Below are positions 1-5,762 of a DNA stretch of 6,919 nucleotides, piece after piece (within the stretch, counting starts at the first letter, position 1; each line of letters begins with the position of its first letter). The stretch is taken from NCBI GenBank assembly GCA_946186725.1, contig CAMHOI010000054.1, positions 1-6,919 of the forward strand, read 5' to 3'. Source of the DNA: an uncultured Clostridia bacterium (GTDB lineage Bacteria > Bacillota > Clostridia > Oscillospirales > Acutalibacteraceae). Both the position numbers and the translations under genes were made by a program. Below the pieces are notes generated by a model, which was not told the DNA's origin, did no database searches, and saw only the letters and a list, made by a program, of their open reading frames with translations.

Positions 1-695
1 TCGGCCTGGCCGCCATCGCCGCCGCCAAGGGCTACCGCATCATCCTGACCATGCCCGAGACCATGAGCGTGGAGCGCCGCAACATCCTCAAGGCCTACGG
101 CGCCGAGCTGGTGCTCACCGAGGGCGCCAAGGGCATGAAGGGCGCCATCGCCAAGGCCGAGGAGCTGGCCGCCGAAACCCCGAACAGCTTCATTCCCGGC
201 CAGTTCGTCAACCCCGCCAACCCCGCCATCCACCGCGCCACCACCGGCCCCGAGATCTGGAAGGACACCGACGGCGCCGTCGACGTCTTTGTCGCGGGCG
301 TGGGCACGGGCGGCACCGTCACGGGCGTGGGCGAGTTCCTCAAGGCCCAAAAGCCCGCCGTCAAGGTGGTCGCCGTCGAGCCCGCCTCCTCCCCCGTGCT
401 GTCCCAGGGGCAGGCCGGACCGCATAAGATCCAGGGCATCGGCGCCGGGTTCGTCCCCGACGTGCTGAACACCGCCGTCTACGACGAGGTCCTGACCGTG
501 GCCAACGAGGACGCCTTCGCCGCCGCCAAACAGCTCGCCCGCGTCGAGGGCATCTCGGTGGGCATCTCCTCGGGTGCCGCGCTGTCGGCCGCCGTGGCGC
601 TCGCCCGCCGCCCCGAGAACGAGGGCAAGGTCATCGTCGCCCTCCTGCCCGACAGCGGCGACCGCTACTACTCCACCCCCCTGTTCACGGAATGA
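1..695 (+). CDS. cysK: Cysteine synthase (O-acetylserine sulfhydrylase), 5'-truncated by window edge
   Basis: A PLP-dependent enzyme that joins O-acetylserine and sulfide to make L-cysteine and acetate in the cytoplasm, the last step of cysteine biosynthesis. The reading frame is open from base 3 and gives 230 residues. The family is usually about 305-310 long, so the N-terminal quarter, with the PLP-binding lysine and most of the SGNTG substrate loop, lies outside the window; the visible part opens with the GLAAIAAAKGY that normally follows that loop. Visible hallmarks are MPETMSVERR, the phosphate-binding glycine loop GTGGTVTG (303-326), GISVGISSGAA (about 549-581) and the C-terminal LPDSGDRYYST, which holds the serine facing the PLP ring nitrogen. 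A terminator follows 17 bases after the stop, so the gene ends its own transcript. Cystathionine beta-synthase-type enzymes are related, but length and C-terminus fit CysK. The truncation is a window effect, not a mutation. Confidence 0.95.
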   Translation, partial: GLAAIAAAKGYRIILTMPETMSVERRNILKAYGAELVLTEGAKGMKGAIAKAEELAAETPNSFIPGQFVNPANPAIHRATTGPEIWKDTDGAVDVFVAGVGTGGTVTGVGEFLKAQKPAVKVVAVEPASSPVLSQGQAGPHKIQGIGAGFVPDVLNTAVYDEVLTVANEDAFAAAKQLARVEGISVGISSGAALSAAVALARRPENEGKVIVALLPDSGDRYYSTPLFTE

Positions 696-711
696 ATCAT
701 CCCTCTTTCGA

Positions 712-742
712 CCCCGCTTCCGACCGAAGCGGGGATTTTGTT
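712..742 (+). terminator. Intrinsic terminator of cysK
   Basis: A perfect 9-bp stem CCCCGCTTC/GAAGCGGGG (712-720 and 726-734) has a 5-base loop and is followed by ATTTTGTT. It sits just after the cysK stop and just before the sir2 promoter, whose -35 box begins at 741, so it insulates the two transcripts. Confidence 0.88.
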
Positions 743-769
743 GCCTTGGGACGACGGGTATGGTATACT
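741..769 (+). promoter_or_regulatory. Sigma-70/A promoter with extended -10 for the sir2 operon
   Basis: The -35 box TTGCCT (741-746), a 17-bp spacer and the -10 box TATACT (764-769) are preceded by the TGG extended -10 element (761-763). The start of transcription would fall near 776, leaving a leader of only about 15 bases, nearly all of it the Shine-Dalgarno GGAGGAGG (776-783). The -35 box overlaps the last bases of the cysK terminator T-tract. Confidence 0.75.
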
Positions 770-790
770 GGAGCCGGAGGAGGCGGGAGC

Positions 791-1537
791 ATGGACGAAA
801 AGCTGGCTTTGCTCAAGCGCTGGATCGACGAAGCACAAAACCTCGTCTTTTTCGGCGGGGCGGGGGTATCGACCGAAAGCGGCGTGCCCGATTTCCGTTC
901 CAAGGACGGACTGTACAATCAGCACGACGTCCGTTTCGAGGGCTACGCCCCCGAATATCTCCTCAGTCACACCTGCCTGGTGCGGGAGCCGGCCGTCTTT
1001 TTCGAGTTCTACCGGCAGAAGATGGACGCGCGCGGCGTTCTCCCCAACGACGCCCACAAGTGCCTGGCCCGGTGGGAGCGGGAGGGCAAGCTCCTCGCCG
1101 TCGTCACCCAGAACATCGACGGGCTCCATCAGCGGGCGGACAGCCGGCGGGTCTTTGAGCTTCACGGCTCCACGGCGCGCAACTACTGTATGCGCTGCGG
1201 AAAGAAATACGGTCCCGACTACCTCTTCGACTGCGGCGAGGCGGTGCCCCGCTGTGCGTGCGGCGGGATCGTCCGCTGCGACGTCACTCTCTACGAGGAG
1301 GCCCTGCCCGAAGCGGCGGTGGAGGGCGCGGTGGAGGCCATCGGCACGGCCGACCTGCTGATGATCGGCGGCACCTCCCTGACGGTGTGGCCGGCGGCGT
1401 CCTTCGTCCGGTACTTCCGGGGCAAGCGCCTCGTCGTCATCAACAAGGAGCCGCTCGACGTGCGGCTGAACGTCCCCGAAGCGTTACAAATCAACGCCCC
1501 CATCGGCGCCACCCTCGGCGCCGTCAGCGGCGAATGA
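791..1537 (+). CDS. Sir2-family NAD-dependent protein deacylase (sirtuin)
   Basis: A 248-residue cytoplasmic enzyme expected to remove acyl groups from lysines while splitting NAD+ into nicotinamide and O-acyl-ADP-ribose. NAD-binding motifs are GAGVSTESGVPDFRS (residues 23-37), TQNIDGLH (106-113), GGTSLTVWPAA (193-203) and VINKEP (216-221). The catalytic histidine is H125 in ELHGS. The zinc ribbon has C133-x2-C136 and a shortened C155-x-C157 pair, where many relatives have C-x2-C. The following segment reads RCDVTLYEE where most family members have (K/R)PDVVLYEE, so C163 replaces the usual proline. The start at 791 is chosen because GGAGGAGG lies 7 bases upstream and homology begins there; an in-frame ATG at 692 would cross the terminator and promoter. 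The length is normal for a bacterial sirtuin. It is the first gene of an operon with the GtrA-family gene. The acyl specificity and protein targets cannot be told from the sequence. Confidence 0.93.
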   Translation: MDEKLALLKRWIDEAQNLVFFGGAGVSTESGVPDFRSKDGLYNQHDVRFEGYAPEYLLSHTCLVREPAVFFEFYRQKMDARGVLPNDAHKCLARWEREGKLLAVVTQNIDGLHQRADSRRVFELHGSTARNYCMRCGKKYGPDYLFDCGEAVPRCACGGIVRCDVTLYEEALPEAAVEGAVEAIGTADLLMIGGTSLTVWPAASFVRYFRGKRLVVINKEPLDVRLNVPEALQINAPIGATLGAVSGE

Positions 1538-2001
1538 AAGGAAGACCCCTTTTGCAGCTCAACGGCAAGGCGGAGCTTTGGCGCTCCGTCAAATTCATCC
1601 TTTTCTCCATCAGCGCGGGGATCATTCAGACGGCCTCCTTCTCCCTGCTCAACGAGATCCTGCACTGGCACTACTGGGTGTCCTACCTGATCGCGCTGGT
1701 GCTTTCGGTGGTGTGGAACTTCACCCTCAACCGCAGGATCACCTTCCACTCCGCCGCCAACGTCCCGCTCGCCATGCTCAAGGTGGCGGGGTACTATCTG
1801 ATCTTCACCCCGCTGTCGACCTGGTGGTACAGGGCGCTGACCGAGGACGCCGGCTGGAACGAGTATCTGGTGCTGGCGCTGACGATGCTCGTCAACTTCG
1901 TCACCGAGTTCCTCTTCCAGCGCTTCTTCGTCTTCGGCAAGAGCATTGACACCGCCGGAACCAAAAAGGAGGCGTCCGATGAGACTGAGATGGAGCCGTA
2001 A
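1534..2001 (+). CDS. GtrA-family four-helix membrane protein
   Basis: A small integral membrane protein of the GtrA/DPMS1-like family. Known members are thought to help move lipid-linked sugars across the membrane or to assist surface polysaccharide glycosylation. Four hydrophobic segments are visible: FILFSISAGIIQTASFSLL, YWVSYLIALVLSVVWNF, MLKVAGYYLIFTPLSTWWY and YLVLALTMLVNFVTEFLFQRFFVF. The family-typical NFTLNRRITF follows helix 2 and FLFQRFFVF closes helix 4. The ATG at 1534 overlaps the sir2 stop (ATGA), giving 155 residues. That ATG has a poor Shine-Dalgarno, however, whereas AAAGGAAG (1537-1544) sits 7 bases ahead of an in-frame TTG at 1552, which would give 149 residues; either start is possible. 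The tail, rich in charged residues, overlaps the next gene by 23 bases. No glycosyltransferase lies in view, so the sugar or lipid substrate is unknown. Confidence 0.85.
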   Translation: MKGRPLLQLNGKAELWRSVKFILFSISAGIIQTASFSLLNEILHWHYWVSYLIALVLSVVWNFTLNRRITFHSAANVPLAMLKVAGYYLIFTPLSTWWYRALTEDAGWNEYLVLALTMLVNFVTEFLFQRFFVFGKSIDTAGTKKEASDETEMEP

Positions 2002-2398
2002 GGCCGCGATCTGGCTGGCGGCGCTCGGCGCGGCGCTGGCCGTGGCGGGCGTCGTGATGCTGACGACGGCCAACGCCGGATGGAAGGAGACGACCGCCAC
2101 CGTCCTGCACGTGGACGAGACCCTGCTCAACGCCGGGCAGGAGAACGAGCAGGCGGTCTATTCCGCCTTTGTCGAGTACACCGTGGACGGCCGGCTCTAT
2201 ACCGAGGTCGACCTGGGCGGCACCCGTCCCGAATACCGGAAGGGGGCGAGCGTCGCCGTCCTCTACGACGTCGCCGACCCCGCCAGGGCCAAGCCAAAGG
2301 GGCAGGGCGGCTTCGGCGTCTACGCGGTCGGACTCAGCGCCCTCCTGCTCATTCTGGCCGCGACCCACTGGGTCAAGGGCGGCCTGATTCAGCATTGA
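1979..2398 (+). CDS. DUF3592-like small membrane protein with two transmembrane segments
   Basis: A 139-residue protein of unknown function. A basic N-terminus (MRLRWSRK) leads into a hydrophobic segment, roughly residues 8-30. An extracytoplasmic beta-rich stretch follows, containing ATVLHVDET, SAFVEYTVDGRLYTEVDLGG and KGASVAVLYDVADPARAKPKG, then a second hydrophobic segment (YAVGLSALLLILAATHWV) near the C-terminus. This order, with a 'V.Y.VDG..Y' strand and a 'G..V.VLYD..DP..A' strand between two helices, is the pattern of the DUF3592 family. The start at 1979 is set by AAGGAGG (1966-1972), 6 bases upstream and inside the end of the GtrA-family gene; an in-frame TTG at 1946 lacks such a site. 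It is the last gene of the sir2 operon. The role is not known; membrane topology suggests it is anchored with its middle domain outside. Confidence 0.8.
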   Translation: MRLRWSRKAAIWLAALGAALAVAGVVMLTTANAGWKETTATVLHVDETLLNAGQENEQAVYSAFVEYTVDGRLYTEVDLGGTRPEYRKGASVAVLYDVADPARAKPKGQGGFGVYAVGLSALLLILAATHWVKGGLIQH

Positions 2399-2403
2399 TC
2401 CCA

Positions 2404-2441
2404 CGCACGCGGTTTTTCCGGAGATCGCGTGCGATTTTCTT
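2404..2441 (+). terminator. Probable intrinsic terminator of the sir2-gtrA-DUF3592 operon
   Basis: A perfect 8-bp GC-rich stem CGCACGCG/CGCGTGCG (2404-2411 and 2426-2433) with a 14-base loop is followed by ATTTTCTT. It starts 6 bases after the stop codon. The large loop and interrupted T-tract make it weaker-looking than the other terminators here. Confidence 0.7.
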
Positions 2442-2462
2442 ACCCCGGGCGCGTTGAAAGAG

Positions 2463-2489
2463 TGAAAGGCAGGGCTGACGAGCCCCGTC
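2463..2489 (+). promoter_or_regulatory. Candidate ECF-type promoter for the sigma operon
   Basis: No good housekeeping promoter is visible between the terminator at 2441 and the sigma start at 2511. TGAAAGG (from 2463) followed by CGTC (2486-2489), with about 17 bases between TGAAAG and CGTC, resembles the AAC-type -35 and CGTC -10 used by ECF sigma factors, which often transcribe their own genes. The -35 match lacks the final C of GAAC, so this is tentative. A short hairpin GGGCT-GACG-AGCCC (2472-2485) lies in the spacer and may be the reason the spacing looks regular. Confidence 0.3.
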
Positions 2490-2510
2490 CCTTTGGAAAG
2501 GAGTTGCCCA

Positions 2511-3068
2511 ATGGATCACGGTGAGAGTAGCTACCGCCGTTTTCTGGACGGTGACCCCGACGCGCTGTGCGACCTGATCGCCGCGTACCGTGCCGGGCTG
2601 ACCTACTACCTGATCGGTATCGTGCGCGACCCCTCGGTCGCCGAAGAGCTCGTGGAGGAGACCTTTTTCCGGCTCTGCTACAAAAAGCCGAGCTATCGCC
2701 GCGTCGCCGGGTTCAAGACCTGGCTGTACACCGTCGGGCGCAACCTCGCGCTCGACCACCTGCGGCGGCAGAAGCGGCTGGCCGACCGCCCCGTGGAGGA
2801 GTACGAGCCGCTGACCGACTCCGACCCCATCCCCGACGACGTCCTGATCGCCCGGGAGCGGCGGCAAGCGGTGCTCAGCGCCATGGAGCGCATCCACCCC
2901 CGCTACCGGCAGGCGCTGTGGCTGACCTACTTCGATGGGTTCTCCGTGGAGGAGACGGCCGCCATCCTCAAGGAGTCCCGTCACAACGTCTCCAGCGTCC
3001 TCTACCGAGCCAAGGCAGCCCTCAAGCGGGAGCTGCTCAAGGAGGGTTTTACCTATGAAGACCAATGA
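2511..3068 (+). CDS. ECF-type RNA polymerase sigma factor
   Basis: A 185-residue member of the sigma-70 family with only regions 2 and 4, the layout of extracytoplasmic-function sigma factors. It would bind core RNA polymerase and direct it to a small set of promoters, usually in response to an envelope signal. Region 2 spans about residues 9-89, with DPSVAEELVEETFFRL (core binding) and FKTWLYTVGRNLALDHLRR (-10 recognition and melting). An acidic linker (about 93-114) leads to region 4 at about 117-175, with RYRQALWLTYFDGFSVEETA and the helix-turn-helix up to SSVLYRAKAALKREL. The start at 2511 has AAAGGAG (2497-2503) 7 bases upstream; an in-frame TTG at 2493 would place that site inside the gene. 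The 3' end overlaps the next gene by 14 bases, so the two are probably translationally coupled, as is usual for an ECF sigma and its regulator. The ECF subgroup cannot be assigned by eye. Confidence 0.92.
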   Translation: MDHGESSYRRFLDGDPDALCDLIAAYRAGLTYYLIGIVRDPSVAEELVEETFFRLCYKKPSYRRVAGFKTWLYTVGRNLALDHLRRQKRLADRPVEEYEPLTDSDPIPDDVLIARERRQAVLSAMERIHPRYRQALWLTYFDGFSVEETAAILKESRHNVSSVLYRAKAALKRELLKEGFTYEDQ

Positions 3069-4035
3069 ACAGATGGCCGCCGACCTCAAGGCGCGCGGCA
3101 GCGCCCTTGCGGCCGCAAAACGGCGCCGCGGCCGCGTCCTTGCCGGCGTCGGGTCGTGCGCCGCGGTGGCGGCCCTCGCCGTCGTCGTGCTGAACAGCGG
3201 GCTGTTCGGCCCAACCGTCCCCGCCGTCAGCGGCGACGCCTCCAAGCAGGCGGACAGGACCGCGTCGACCGGCGTGACGACGAACAATGACGCCATCAAA
3301 GACAGAAACGCCGTCTCCGGCACTGACGCCGACGGCATCCCCGAGACGTTCCCCGCCGGGACCGAAGAAGAGGACGTCTGCTCTCCCATCATCTTCGCCT
3401 CCACCGACGTCGTCAAGGGCGCCGCCCGGGGGGAGGCCGCACGCGGGAAAGCGACCCTTTCCCCCGCCCTGCTGGCGCTGATCGAAAAGACCCGGGCGGA
3501 ATGGAACGCCGACGCGAAGTCCGCCTTTGACGAGCGAACCTACTACGTCGTGACGGTCGATTTCTCCGCCTGCTTCGACGAAAAGGCCGCCTCCGGCTTC
3601 CTCTACCTGGGCAAGACCGTCGCCGAGTACGAGGCCGAGCTGCAGCAGTTCGCCGCCGCCCTGCCCAGGGACGACGTCGCCGTGACCACCGCCTCCGGGC
3701 AGGCGACCACCGAGGCCGTCGTCAGCGGCGAGCTCACCGACGCCCAGCGGCAGTCCCTCACCGCCAAAAAGGAGGCGCTGACCGCCGCGAAGGCCGCCTA
3801 CGCCCGCGGGTGGATGGAGAAGATCGGGCAGCGCCTGCGCGCCGCGGGGTGGGAGGGCACCTTCGCCGGCGCCGACAGCCGGGAGCCGGACGACGCGGCC
3901 CTCGCCGCGGGGCAGGCGCGCGCCATCCTGACCCTCGCGCAGATGAAAGCCGTCGTGTGCGGCGAGGAGGAGGGCATCCTCTTCCTGCCCGCGAGCAAGA
4001 TCGGCGGCAACGCGCCGGCGAGCGACGCCGATTGA
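3055..4035 (+). CDS. Single-pass membrane protein, putative anti-sigma or sensor partner of the ECF sigma
   Basis: A 326-residue protein not recognised as a named family. Residues 1-27 are short, charged and cytoplasmic (MKTNEQMAADLKARG, then AKRRRGR). Residues about 28-46 form one hydrophobic helix. The rest is predicted outside: a Thr/Asp/Ala-rich linker (about 52-105), then a mixed domain with IIFASTDVVKG, YYVVTVDFSACF, a helical charged stretch (about 226-265) and a final LTLAQMKAVVC...GILFLPASKIG. Positive charges before the helix support an N-in topology. The start at 3055 has AAGGAGGG (3039-3046) 8 bases upstream and lies inside the sigma gene. The position, overlap and topology fit an anti-sigma or sigma-linked sensor, but the cytoplasmic part is much shorter than a zinc-binding anti-sigma (ZAS) domain and lacks an HxxxCxxC motif. 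Any sigma binding would need those 27 residues. It could instead simply be a sigma-dependent envelope protein. Confidence 0.78.
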   Translation: MKTNEQMAADLKARGSALAAAKRRRGRVLAGVGSCAAVAALAVVVLNSGLFGPTVPAVSGDASKQADRTASTGVTTNNDAIKDRNAVSGTDADGIPETFPAGTEEEDVCSPIIFASTDVVKGAARGEAARGKATLSPALLALIEKTRAEWNADAKSAFDERTYYVVTVDFSACFDEKAASGFLYLGKTVAEYEAELQQFAAALPRDDVAVTTASGQATTEAVVSGELTDAQRQSLTAKKEALTAAKAAYARGWMEKIGQRLRAAGWEGTFAGADSREPDDAALAAGQARAILTLAQMKAVVCGEEEGILFLPASKIGGNAPASDAD

Positions 4036-4053
4036 GAAAGGGATGACACAGCC

Positions 4054-4893
4054 ATGAAAAACAACCTGTTTCTGATCCTGATCGCCCTCGCACTGCTGGT
4101 CGCGGCGGCGGGGTGTCAGACTCTGGCCTCGCCCGCCGCACCGGCCGGCGCCGTCGGCGGCACGGACGGCGACTGGCCCGCCGACGCCACCGCAGACGGC
4201 GTGCTGGAGCGGCTGGACTATTCCTCCGAAACCTGCGACGGCATCCCGCAGTATTACTACACCGCCTCCGACGGCACCGAGTACGCCTTCAACTTTGACG
4301 AGAGCTGGGTCTGGCGGGAAGGCAGAGAAGAGGCCGCCGTCGACGACGAGACCGCCCGCTTCCTCAGGGAGAACGCCGGCGCACTGCGCTGCGAGCCCGG
4401 AACGACCCTCGCGGCGCAGGTGGGCTACACCGGCAGCGACCGTCTCATGAAGGGGGCGCTCAACGCCGGCTTCGAGGTCGAAGCGCCCGTGCGCAAACTG
4501 CCCCTCTTCCGGCTGGACACCAAGCGCGACGCCGACCGCTTCCTGACCGACTACGGTGATATCCTTCAGTTCGACTACCGCCTCAACGGCGGGGAGTTCC
4601 CCTCCCTGCGGGAGATCCTCGACAGCTACGGCGAGGACTTCTACGCCAAAAAGTCGCTGATGCTGGTCTACCTGACGGCGGGCTCGTCCTCCAACCGTTA
4701 CGGGATCAGCGAGGTCACCGTCACCGACGTGCATCACGTCGAGTCCCGGCTCTGCCGTCTGCTGGTCGACCGGATCGACCGCAACGAGGTCGGCACCGCC
4801 GACATGGCGGGCTGGATCCTTCTGACGGAAATGGCGGACGAGGATCTTGACGCCTGCGACGTTTTCAACGCCGAGTACGTGCTGGAGGAATAA
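4054..4893 (+). CDS. Lipoprotein of unknown function, last gene of the sigma operon
   Basis: A 279-residue predicted lipoprotein. The signal peptide has a short basic N-terminus, a hydrophobic core (LFLILIALALLVA) and a lipobox AAGC with the lipidated cysteine at residue 21. A flexible Ala/Pro/Gly-rich tether runs to about residue 48. The first globular part (about 50-120) holds YYYTASDGTEYAFNFDESWVW. The second part has FLTDYGDILQFDY, then DFYAKKSLMLVYLTAG, a strand-rich stretch and ADMAGWILLTEM. From memory, this 'D..FF..K.L.LVYLT' plus 'DMA.W.ILIE' pattern recurs at the C-terminus of uncharacterised Firmicute lipoproteins; that resemblance is not verified. The start at 4054 is preceded by GAAAGGGATGA, and the gap from the previous stop is 18 bases, so it is co-transcribed with the sigma factor and its partner. 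It probably sits on the outer face of the membrane and could be a sensor, an effector or a target of the sigma regulon. Confidence 0.8.
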   Translation: MKNNLFLILIALALLVAAAGCQTLASPAAPAGAVGGTDGDWPADATADGVLERLDYSSETCDGIPQYYYTASDGTEYAFNFDESWVWREGREEAAVDDETARFLRENAGALRCEPGTTLAAQVGYTGSDRLMKGALNAGFEVEAPVRKLPLFRLDTKRDADRFLTDYGDILQFDYRLNGGEFPSLREILDSYGEDFYAKKSLMLVYLTAGSSSNRYGISEVTVTDVHHVESRLCRLLVDRIDRNEVGTADMAGWILLTEMADEDLDACDVFNAEYVLEE

Positions 4894-4901
4894 AAGAACG
4901 C

Positions 4902-4939
4902 AAAAAACGCCCTGCTCCGCTTGGAGCAGGGCGTTTTTT
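4902..4939. terminator. Bidirectional intrinsic terminator between convergent operons
   Basis: A perfect 17-bp inverted repeat (4902-4918 and 4923-4939) with loop GCTT. Its core CGCCCTGCTCC/GGAGCAGGGCG is flanked by six A on the left and six T on the right. It works in either direction: the T-tract ends the sigma operon on the plus strand, and the complement of the A-tract ends araC on the minus strand. The araC stop codon (4938-4940) overlaps the outer end of the repeat. Confidence 0.95.
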
Positions 4940-5702
4940 ATTCCGTCCGCCCGGCGCGGCGGTAGGCGTTGGGCGTGGTATGGAAAAGCACCTGAAAGGC
5001 GCGGTTGAAGGTGCGGATGGAACGGAAGCCCACCGCAAAGGCGATCTCCCCCACGCTCCGGTCGCCCTCCGTCAGCAGGTAGACCGCCCGTCCCACCCGG
5101 AAGCGGGCAACGTACTCGTGATAGGGCATCCCCGTGCGCCGCCTGAAGAACTTGGAAAGGTAGGTGTGATCGTAATTGAGCGCCCCCGCGAGATCGGTCA
5201 ACCCGCAGTCGCCGTCGTAATTCCGCTCCACGAAGAGAAGGATCTCGTCGAGCAGGGAGGGATCGCTCCGCCCGCCCGTGCGGGGGCGGTAGGTCAGCCG
5301 CTCGAGCAGCGCCGCCCCCAGCAGGCAGAACCCGCCCCGGATCGCCAGCGGATCGGCGTGCCGGTCGGGGAAGACGACGCCCTCCCCCGACAGACGGTGG
5401 GACAGGGGGATCCGCTCGCTCACCCGCCGCTCAAATTCGGGCAGATAATCGGGGGAAAACAGGTATACCGCAATTTTTGACTGCTCATCCACGACGTAGG
5501 AGTGGGTCTCCAGCGGAAAGACCGCCAAACACTCTCCCACCGTCAAACGGTACTCCTCGCCGTTCAAAACGGCCCTCGCCTCCCCGCGCACGACCCGGAT
5601 GACCTCGTACGCGCGGTGGATATGCCCGGGAAACCAGATATTGGACGCCGAATAGATCTGATAGGGCTGCTCCCGCAGGCCCCGTGCCGCTCCACGCTGC
5701 AT
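4938..5702 (-). CDS. AraC-family transcriptional regulator
   Basis: A 254-residue DNA-binding regulator with a cupin-like ligand-binding N-terminus and a C-terminal pair of helix-turn-helix motifs. The sensor part (about 20-85) shows HIHRAYEVIRVVRGEARAVLNGEEYRLTVGECLAVFPLETHSY, the AraC_binding cupin pattern. The DNA-binding part (about 151-252) has the first helix-turn-helix around GLTDLAGALNYDHTYLSKFFRRRTG and the second around SVGEIAFAVGFRSIRTFNRAFQ, ending in the usual TTPNAYRR. The start at 5702 is chosen because a consensus minus-strand promoter lies just upstream; an in-frame TTG at 5762 coincides with its -35 box. The ribosome site is a G-rich GGGGGGAAAAGC rather than a classic AGGAGG. 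It is divergent from the lactate permease gene and the likely regulator of it. The ligand is unknown; a hydroxy acid such as lactate is an inference from the neighbour. Confidence 0.92.
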   Translation of the reverse strand: MQRGAARGLREQPYQIYSASNIWFPGHIHRAYEVIRVVRGEARAVLNGEEYRLTVGECLAVFPLETHSYVVDEQSKIAVYLFSPDYLPEFERRVSERIPLSHRLSGEGVVFPDRHADPLAIRGGFCLLGAALLERLTYRPRTGGRSDPSLLDEILLFVERNYDGDCGLTDLAGALNYDHTYLSKFFRRRTGMPYHEYVARFRVGRAVYLLTEGDRSVGEIAFAVGFRSIRTFNRAFQVLFHTTPNAYRRAGRTE

Positions 5703-5733
5703 GCTTTTCCCCCCACACCAAAAACTTGCTACT

Positions 5734-5762
5734 ATTATACAAGAACTGACTTGAAAAGACAA
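5734..5762 (-). promoter_or_regulatory. Promoter of the araC-family gene
   Basis: On the minus strand, the -35 box TTGTCT (5762-5757), a 17-bp spacer and a perfect -10 box TATAAT (5739-5734). Transcription would begin near 5727, giving a leader of about 25 bases before the ATG at 5702. Confidence 0.82.

Noticed and set aside
692..790. N-terminal extension of the sirtuin from the ATG at 692, overlapping the cysK stop
   Set aside because: The extra 33 codons run through the cysK terminator hairpin and the sir2 promoter, have no similarity to sirtuins, and a strong Shine-Dalgarno marks the ATG at 791.
1521..3236. Repeated string GCCGTCAGCGGCGA near 1521 and 3222
   Set aside because: Both copies are inside coding frames made of common GC-rich Ala/Val/Ser/Gly codons. 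There is no further matching flank, so chance and codon bias explain it.
2373..3416. Minus-strand open frame of 347 codons opposite the sigma factor gene
   Set aside because: It overlaps the whole ECF sigma gene and a terminator, has no conserved motif and no ribosome site, and follows from the same codon bias.
3049..4737. Minus-strand open frame of 562 codons opposite the sigma partner and lipoprotein genes
   Set aside because: Its product is Gly/Val/Arg-rich low-complexity sequence with no domain. It lies antisense to two well-supported genes with ribosome sites and a signal peptide. Long antisense frames are expected where third codon positions are mostly G or C.
5703..5762. Longer araC product starting at the TTG at 5762
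   Set aside because: The TTG is the -35 hexamer of a consensus promoter whose transcript would start near 5727, so it would not be in the mRNA.
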